Shown here piece by piece: positions 59,254 through 64,000 of a stretch of 64,000 nucleotides of DNA (the stretch's first letter is position 1; every line of letters starts with the position of its first letter). The translations under genes were made by a program, and so were the position numbers. The notes under the pieces are model-generated. The model was not told where the DNA came from. It made no database searches and saw only the letters and a program-made list of their open reading frames with translations. The stretch is taken from assembly GCF_003952025.1 (NCBI RefSeq), contig NZ_QXGI01000005.1:62001-126000 (forward strand). The letters run 5' to 3'. The DNA comes from Bifidobacterium castoris (GTDB taxonomy: Bacteria > Actinomycetota > Actinomycetes > Actinomycetales > Bifidobacteriaceae).

Positions 59254-60378
59254 TCAGCGCTTCGCGTGGTGCGTCGGCTGTTCGCGCAGGCGCCGGCGCT
59301 GCACGACGAACACGGCGATGAACGCGGCGACGACGAGCGTGACGATGATCGCCGTCACCGTGATGTCCTGCGTCAGGCCGTCGTCGCGGTACGGCATGTG
59401 CTGCTGCGGCGACTCGGTCGGGATCCGGTGCCCGGTGACGATGAGGCGGTGCGAGTTGACGCCGTACGGCGTGCAGGTCACGAGGCTCGCCAGGTCGCGT
59501 CCCTCCTGGATCGCGAGGTCCTCGACCTCGTTCGGCAGCACCGTGTGCGTCGACTCGACCTCGTAGGTGAGCACCTCGTCGTAGACGGTGACCGTGAACT
59601 TGTCTCCCTCGCCGAGCGTGTCGAGGCCGGTGAACAGCATCGCGCTCGGCAGGCCGGTGTGGCCGGTGAGCACCGTGTGCGTCGACTCGCCGCCGATCGG
59701 CAGGCTCGAGCCTTCGAGATGGCCGGCAGCGATCTGCAGCACCGTCTCGTCGGTGCCGTGGTAGATCGGCAGACGCGCCTTGATCTTCGGGATCGTCACA
59801 TAGCCCATGATGCCGGTGCCGCTCACGTCGAGGATCGACTCGTACGTCTTCTTCTCCTCGGGCGTCGGCAGGAACCTGGAGGTGCCCTGCCCGATGAGCG
59901 ACTCGTTGTATTCCTTCGCGCGCGCGAGCTCCTTGTCGCGGTCCTCCTTCGAGGTGTCGGCGACCTTCTCGATGTATCCCGCGACGGCGCGCGACGCGAC
60001 GTGGCGGTTCCAGGCGTCGGCGACCGTCGGATACAGGATCAGGCCGACGCCGATGAGCAGCAGCGCGCTCATCGCGGCGAGCATCGCGAAGAACCTGCGG
60101 TTGTCCTTCCTGCGCTTGACGGCGAGCTGTTGCGCCGTCAGCCTCGGCGCGCCGGGCTCGTGCGGGTCGATGATGTCACCGAAGCCTTCGGCGCCGCCGA
60201 CGCCGTCCGTCGCGGCCTCCTGCGCGCCGTCGTGCGCCGGCGTCTCTCCCCCCGCGTGCATGGCGTCCGCGTCCGCGCCGCCCTCATCCGCGTCGCCGCG
60301 CATGTCTTCCCACATGTCCCAGTCGTCGTGGTCGCCGTCGTGTCCGTCGTGGTTGCCGTCGTCCCACCTGTCAGCCAT
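59254..60378 (-). CDS. Class C-type sortase with acidic His-rich N-terminal tail
   Basis: A 374-residue membrane transpeptidase. After an N-terminal tail of about 90 residues dominated by Asp, His, Gly and Glu comes a transmembrane helix (about 115-135, MLAAMSALLLIGVGLILYP), the lid-like region (DAWNRHVASRAVAGY), the sortase core with the catalytic His in LTGHTGLPSA, the Cys in LVTCTPYG and the Arg in SHRLIVTGHR, and a C-terminal transmembrane helix with a basic end. The two membrane spans and TCTPYG are typical of class C (pilin-polymerising) sortases. No pilin gene is adjacent. The start at 60378 has a GGAGGG about 10 nt upstream. Confidence 0.88.
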   Translation of the reverse strand: MADRWDDGNHDGHDGDHDDWDMWEDMRGDADEGGADADAMHAGGETPAHDGAQEAATDGVGGAEGFGDIIDPHEPGAPRLTAQQLAVKRRKDNRRFFAMLAAMSALLLIGVGLILYPTVADAWNRHVASRAVAGYIEKVADTSKEDRDKELARAKEYNESLIGQGTSRFLPTPEEKKTYESILDVSGTGIMGYVTIPKIKARLPIYHGTDETVLQIAAGHLEGSSLPIGGESTHTVLTGHTGLPSAMLFTGLDTLGEGDKFTVTVYDEVLTYEVESTHTVLPNEVEDLAIQEGRDLASLVTCTPYGVNSHRLIVTGHRIPTESPQQHMPYRDDGLTQDITVTAIIVTLVVAAFIAVFVVQRRRLREQPTHHAKR

Positions 60379-60536
60379 CGCGCGTTCACCCTCCCGCCGT
60401 GCCGCGTCCGCGCCGCGGACGTCGCTGCCGTCTGTTGTCCGTTTAGAGCATAACCGCACCGACGCGCGTACGCACGCCGCCTTCCCAAACCTTTACGTTT
60501 CGCGTGCGCCCCGCCCCGCGGCCGGCGGCGTCGACG

Positions 60537-60580
60537 ACGGCCGTCCCCGCCGCGTCGGTGGACGGGGCGGGGACGGCCGT
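60537..60580 (-). terminator. Hairpin downstream of galK
   Basis: Perfect 15-bp arms ACGGCCGTCCCCGCC (60537-60551) and its complement (60566-60580) with a 14-nt loop, 28 bp past the galK stop. Probable terminator of the galactose operon. Confidence 0.6.
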
Positions 60581-60607
60581 GGGGGATCAGGGGATGCCGG
60601 CGCGCGG

Positions 60608-61858
60608 TCAGCGCACACGACGCGCCGCGGCGGCCGCATGGGCCGGCAACGCGCGAGGGGCGCGGAAGCCGCGGCGGCCGAATTCGTCGGCGATCGCATG
60701 CGCGACGCCTTCGCTCGCCCCGGTATCGACGAGCGCGATGATCGAGCCGCCGAAGCCGCCGCCGGTCATGCGCGCGCCGTACGCGCCCTCGGCGCGCGCG
60801 ACGTCGACGGCCATGTCGAGCTCGGGCACCGTCACCTCGTAGTCGTCGCGCAGCGAATCGTGCGACGCGTCGAACAACGCGCCGGCCTGCCGCATGTCGC
60901 CGCGCGCGAAGGCGTCGACGAAACGGTCGACGCGCCCGATCTCGGTGACGACGTGCCGCACGCGGCGGCGCATCGTCCCGTCGTCGAGCCGCGCGAGCAC
61001 GTCCGCGAGCGCCCGCTGCGGATCGTCGGCGGCGTTGACGGCGTCGGCGACCTCGCGCAGGTTCGCGGCGCCGAGGATCGCCGCCGCCTGCTCGCACATC
61101 GTGCGGCGCGCCTCGTACTGGCCGTCGTTGAGCTGGTGCGGCGCGCGCGTGTCGAGCACGAGCAGCTCGAGGCCGTGGCCTGCCAGATCGAAGGGCTCCT
61201 GCTCGACGCTCTCGAGCGCGCTCAGGCCGGGCCGGCAGTCGAGGCGCAGCGCACGGCCCTCGGCGCAGCGCATCGACGCGCTCTGGTCGAGGCCGCCGGT
61301 CGAGGCGCCGGCCATGTCGTTCTCCGCGCGGATCGCCGCGTCGATCAGCGTGAGGCGGCCGGCGTCGTCGCCGCCGAAGCCGAGCGCGTGCACGTCGTCG
61401 AGCGCGAGCGCCGTCGAGCAGGTCATCGCCGCCGACGAACTCAGCCCCGAGCCGAGCGGCACGCAGGAGGCGAAGGCCGCGTCGAAGCCGCGCACCTGGT
61501 CGAAGCCGACTTCGCGCAGCGCCCATGCGACGCCGACCGGGTAGGCCGCCCATCCGTCGACGCCGCCGGCCTCGAGGCCGTCGAGCCCGGCTTCGGCGAC
61601 CGTCTCGGGCGCGACGTCGGAGACGACGCGCACCGTCGTGTCGTCGCGCGCGGCGAGCGCCACGTAGGTGCGGTGCGGCAGCGCGATCGGCAGGCAGAGG
61701 CCGCCGTTGTAGTCCGTGTGCTCGCCGATGAGGTTGACGCGTCCGGGCGCCGCCCATACGCCGTCCGGCTCGTTGCCGTAGCGTGCTCGGAACAGCGCGG
61801 CCGCCTTGCGCGCGCCGTCTTCGTCGCCCATCGCTTCGATGAATTCCACCTGTGCCAT
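60608..61858 (-). CDS. galK: Galactokinase
   Basis: Phosphorylates galactose to galactose-1-phosphate, the first Leloir step; 416 aa. GHMP-kinase motifs are visible: the galactose signature GRVNLIGEHTDYNGG, the ATP-binding PLGSGLSSSAAM and the C-terminal GARMTGGGFGGS. The start at 61858 gives MAQVEFIEAMGDEDGARK. It is 125 bp downstream of galT on the same strand, with a small hairpin between them, and ends before a strong hairpin. The bifidobacterial order deoR-type regulator, galT, galK suggests one operon. Confidence 0.96.
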   Translation of the reverse strand: MAQVEFIEAMGDEDGARKAAALFRARYGNEPDGVWAAPGRVNLIGEHTDYNGGLCLPIALPHRTYVALAARDDTTVRVVSDVAPETVAEAGLDGLEAGGVDGWAAYPVGVAWALREVGFDQVRGFDAAFASCVPLGSGLSSSAAMTCSTALALDDVHALGFGGDDAGRLTLIDAAIRAENDMAGASTGGLDQSASMRCAEGRALRLDCRPGLSALESVEQEPFDLAGHGLELLVLDTRAPHQLNDGQYEARRTMCEQAAAILGAANLREVADAVNAADDPQRALADVLARLDDGTMRRRVRHVVTEIGRVDRFVDAFARGDMRQAGALFDASHDSLRDDYEVTVPELDMAVDVARAEGAYGARMTGGGFGGSIIALVDTGASEGVAHAIADEFGRRGFRAPRALPAHAAAAARRVR

Positions 61859-61957
61859 AGTGCTGTTCTTCCGTGTCTGTCGTCCGCGTCGATGGTCGTG
61901 TGCGACGCGGGGTGCGATGTCTGTATTGGTGATGTCTGGTTGGTGATCGGCCGCGTC

Positions 61958-61981
61958 GGCGGCGCCTGCGTCGGCGCCGCC
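61958..61981 (-). terminator. Small hairpin just after galT
   Basis: Perfect 9-bp arms GGCGGCGCC (61958-61966) and GGCGCCGCC (61973-61981) with a 6-nt loop, starting 3 bp past the galT stop. Within the operon it may partly terminate or stabilise the galT message. Confidence 0.4.
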
Positions 61982-61983
61982 GT

Positions 61984-63252
61984 TCAGCCTTCGTCGGCGA
62001 TGTCGACCGGGCCGAGCTCGTGGAAGCGCGCGGCGATGAGCTCGGGGGTCGTGTCCGAGACCCACGCGGCCATGCCTGATTCGGAGCCGGCGAGGTACTT
62101 GATCTTGTTCGCCGCGCGGCGGAACGAGAAGAACTGCAGGTTGAGCCGGTAGTGGTCGCGGCGCGCGTCGCGCACCGGCGCCTGATGCCAGGCGGCGATG
62201 TACGGCAGGTCCATGCCCTTGCCGTCGCCCTTGTCGAAGAAACGGTTGCCGCGCTTGAGCAGCGTCGAATACATCTGCGCGAGGTCCCAGCGCTCCTGGT
62301 CGTCGAGCTGGTCGAGAGTGAGGACGCCGTCGCGCAGCGGCGCGACGTGCACCTCGAGCGGCCAGCGCGCGGCGGCCGGCACGTAGGCGACCCAGCTGTG
62401 GTTGCGCATGACGACGCGGTGCCGCGCGTCGATCTCGGCGGCCATCAGGTCGTGCAGCAGGTTGCCGCCGGTGCGCTCGAAGTAGGCCTCGGTGTGCTCC
62501 AGCTCGGTCTCGAGCTTCGGCGCGATGAACGGGTACGCGTAGATCTGGCCGTGCGGGTGCGCGAGCGAGACGCCGATCTCCTCGCCGTGGTTCTCGAAGG
62601 GGAAGATCTGCTCGATGCCGTCGATCGTGCTCAGTTCGGCGGTGCGGAAGGCCCACGCCTCGACGACGGTGCGCAGACGCGACACCGGCAGGTCGGCGGG
62701 CAGGCCGTCCTCGTCCGGGTCGAAGCAGATGACCTCGCAGCGGCCGCCCGCCGGGCGCACCTGCCACAGCGGGTTGCCGTCGACGCAGCCGGCCTCGTCG
62801 GGCGCGCCGGGCACCTGCACCATCGACGGGAAGCGGTTCTCGAAGATGACGACGTCGTAGTCGGTGTCCGGAACCTCGCCGTCCTGATACGGGTCGCCGG
62901 GCTTGCGCGCGGCGAGCGGATTGCCCTTCGCCGTCGCACCGGCGCCGGCCGTGATCGGGCGGTTCATGCGCGCCGTCGCCATCGGTATCCAGTCGCCGGT
63001 GAGCGGGTCGCGGCGCATCTGCGGCGCCTGGTAGCGCACCTCGACGCCGTCGGCGTCCAGATGCGGCGCGAAACGGTACGGCAGCCCGCGCGGATCGTCG
63101 ATGCGGCGCGCGCGCTCGCCGGAGACGAACTCGGGCTCGTCGTCGAGGTAGAAGAAGTCGCGTCCGTCGGCGAGCGTCGTCGGCGTGATGCGGATGTGCT
63201 CCTTCGCGTAGTCACCGGGTTCGTATTGTGCATATCGTGACATTGTCGTCAT
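61984..63252 (-). CDS. galT: Galactose-1-phosphate uridylyltransferase
   Basis: Transfers UMP from UDP-glucose to galactose-1-phosphate in the Leloir pathway, 422 aa. The active-site HPH motif is visible in SLAHPHGQIYAYPF, together with FENHGEEIG and the zinc/substrate region RRDPLTGDWIPMATARMNRP. The start is taken at 63252 (MTTMSRYAQYE), because this ATG overlaps the stop of the upstream regulator gene as ATGA; the alternative ATG at 63243 is three codons in. It is followed by galK. Confidence 0.95.
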   Translation of the reverse strand: MTTMSRYAQYEPGDYAKEHIRITPTTLADGRDFFYLDDEPEFVSGERARRIDDPRGLPYRFAPHLDADGVEVRYQAPQMRRDPLTGDWIPMATARMNRPITAGAGATAKGNPLAARKPGDPYQDGEVPDTDYDVVIFENRFPSMVQVPGAPDEAGCVDGNPLWQVRPAGGRCEVICFDPDEDGLPADLPVSRLRTVVEAWAFRTAELSTIDGIEQIFPFENHGEEIGVSLAHPHGQIYAYPFIAPKLETELEHTEAYFERTGGNLLHDLMAAEIDARHRVVMRNHSWVAYVPAAARWPLEVHVAPLRDGVLTLDQLDDQERWDLAQMYSTLLKRGNRFFDKGDGKGMDLPYIAAWHQAPVRDARRDHYRLNLQFFSFRRAANKIKYLAGSESGMAAWVSDTTPELIAARFHELGPVDIADEG

Positions 63253-64000
63253 TCGCTTTCTGTTTCTTCGGACGCCCTGTCGTGGGCGAGTACGAGTTCC
63301 TTGACGAGGTCGCGCGTCTTCGTCACCGAATCCGCGTCGAGGCCGTCGTCGGTGATGACCGTGTCCACCTGGTCGAAGCGCGCGAACAGCGACAGCGACG
63401 TGCTGCTCCACTTCGTGTGGTCGGTGAGGATGATCGTGCGGTCGGCGATGTCCATCATCGCCATGTCGGTCGCCGCCTCGAGCGAGTTCGGCATCAGGAA
63501 GCCGCGCGGGATCGACACCGAGTGGGTGCCGAGGAACACGGTGTTCACGCGCAGCGACGCGATGACCTTGTCGGCGATCGGCCCGACGAGCGAGTTCGAT
63601 CGCGTGATGACGCCTCCGGTGACGATGACCTCGACGTCCTTCGATTCAAGGGCCTGCACGAGTTCGGCGACCGGGATCGAGTTCGTCAGGATCGTGATGC
63701 CGTTCGAGCGCTGCGACTCGAGCAGGTGCTGCGCGAAGACGTAGGCGGTCGTGCCGCCTCCGATCGCGATGACGTCGCCCGGCGAGACGTAGTCGATCGC
63801 CTGCTGCGCGATCGCGTCCTTGAGGCCGATGTCCATCTGCGACTTGACCGAGAACAGCGGTTCGCTCAGCAATGTGCTCGTCGACACGGCGCCGCCGTGC
63901 ACGCGGCGCAGCAGGCCCTTGTCCGCGAGTTCGGCGATGTCCCTGCGGATCGTCATCGCCGAGACGCCGAGCTCCTTGGACAGCGCGGTGATGCGCACCG
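63249..64000 (-). CDS. DeoR-family transcriptional regulator, N terminus cut by window edge
   Basis: Sugar-metabolism regulator of the DeoR type. The visible 250 codons start inside the helix-turn-helix (ITALSKELGVSAMTIRRDIAELADKGLLRRVHGGA), the DeoR signature, followed by the sugar-phosphate isomerase-like effector domain with GDVIAIGGGTTAYVFAQ and the second motif TILTNSIPVAE. About 15-25 N-terminal residues lie beyond the right edge. It overlaps galT by 4 nt and probably represses the galT-galK operon until a galactose-derived sugar phosphate is present. Confidence 0.92.
   Translation of the reverse strand, partial: VRITALSKELGVSAMTIRRDIAELADKGLLRRVHGGAVSTSTLLSEPLFSVKSQMDIGLKDAIAQQAIDYVSPGDVIAIGGGTTAYVFAQHLLESQRSNGITILTNSIPVAELVQALESKDVEVIVTGGVITRSNSLVGPIADKVIASLRVNTVFLGTHSVSIPRGFLMPNSLEAATDMAMMDIADRTIILTDHTKWSSTSLSLFARFDQVDTVITDDGLDADSVTKTRDLVKELVLAHDRASEETESE

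Overview
The window looks like a chromosome segment of a high-GC Bifidobacterium. The evidence is the high-GC core genes, the actinobacterial arrangement dapB, dapA, rnj, the large AdnA/AdnB-like helicase-nuclease pair, and a kinase, fibronectin-III, MoxR, DUF58, transglutaminase-like, PP2C cluster that matches what is called the PFNA cluster in bifidobacteria. Species cannot be fixed from the sequence alone.

Region 1 (1-11.66 kb) is distinctly more AT-rich and is a type VII (ESX-like) secretion locus. A minus-strand series from 6013 to the left edge encodes two WXG100 proteins, a larger WxG protein with a YxxxE tail motif, a free-standing mycosin protease, a Gly/Ala/Ser-repeat protein and three small, probably secreted or chaperone-like proteins. 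Divergently, eccD is followed by one gene that fuses EccB to a second mycosin domain. No EccC ATPase or EccE is visible, so part of the system must lie left of the window. The locus ends in an AT-rich islet with two paralogous small membrane proteins, one frameshifted in a G6 run, bracketed by two copies of a shared hairpin.

Region 2 (11.67-30.3 kb), all minus strand, is housekeeping: pepN, rnj, dapA, dapB, an MFS transporter coupled to a GNAT acetyltransferase, and the AdnB-like and AdnA-like helicase-nucleases.

Region 3 (30.6-46.7 kb) is a signalling and envelope cluster on the plus strand: a membrane Ser/Thr kinase, a 1989-residue surface protein with Ig-like and fibronectin-III domains, MoxR ATPase, DUF58 protein, a transglutaminase-fold membrane protein with its catalytic triad replaced, PP2C phosphatase and a leucine-rich-repeat-variant-like protein. 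A convergent FHA-domain gene follows. A shared T-V-L-[A/S] motif in the MoxR tail and the FHA protein suggests a kinase, phosphatase and FHA circuit.

Region 4 (46.8-64 kb) is again mostly minus-strand core: rpoC, rpoB with a recognisable promoter, a membrane-anchored hypothetical, mutY with divergent trmL, a PFL/DUF711 protein with an ACT-domain protein, a class C-type sortase with an acidic His-rich tail, and the galactose genes galK and galT under a DeoR-family regulator cut by the right edge. Several gene ends carry long perfect hairpins, the most extreme a 68-bp loopless palindrome between trmL and the PFL gene. No rRNA, tRNA, CRISPR array or insertion sequence was recognised.
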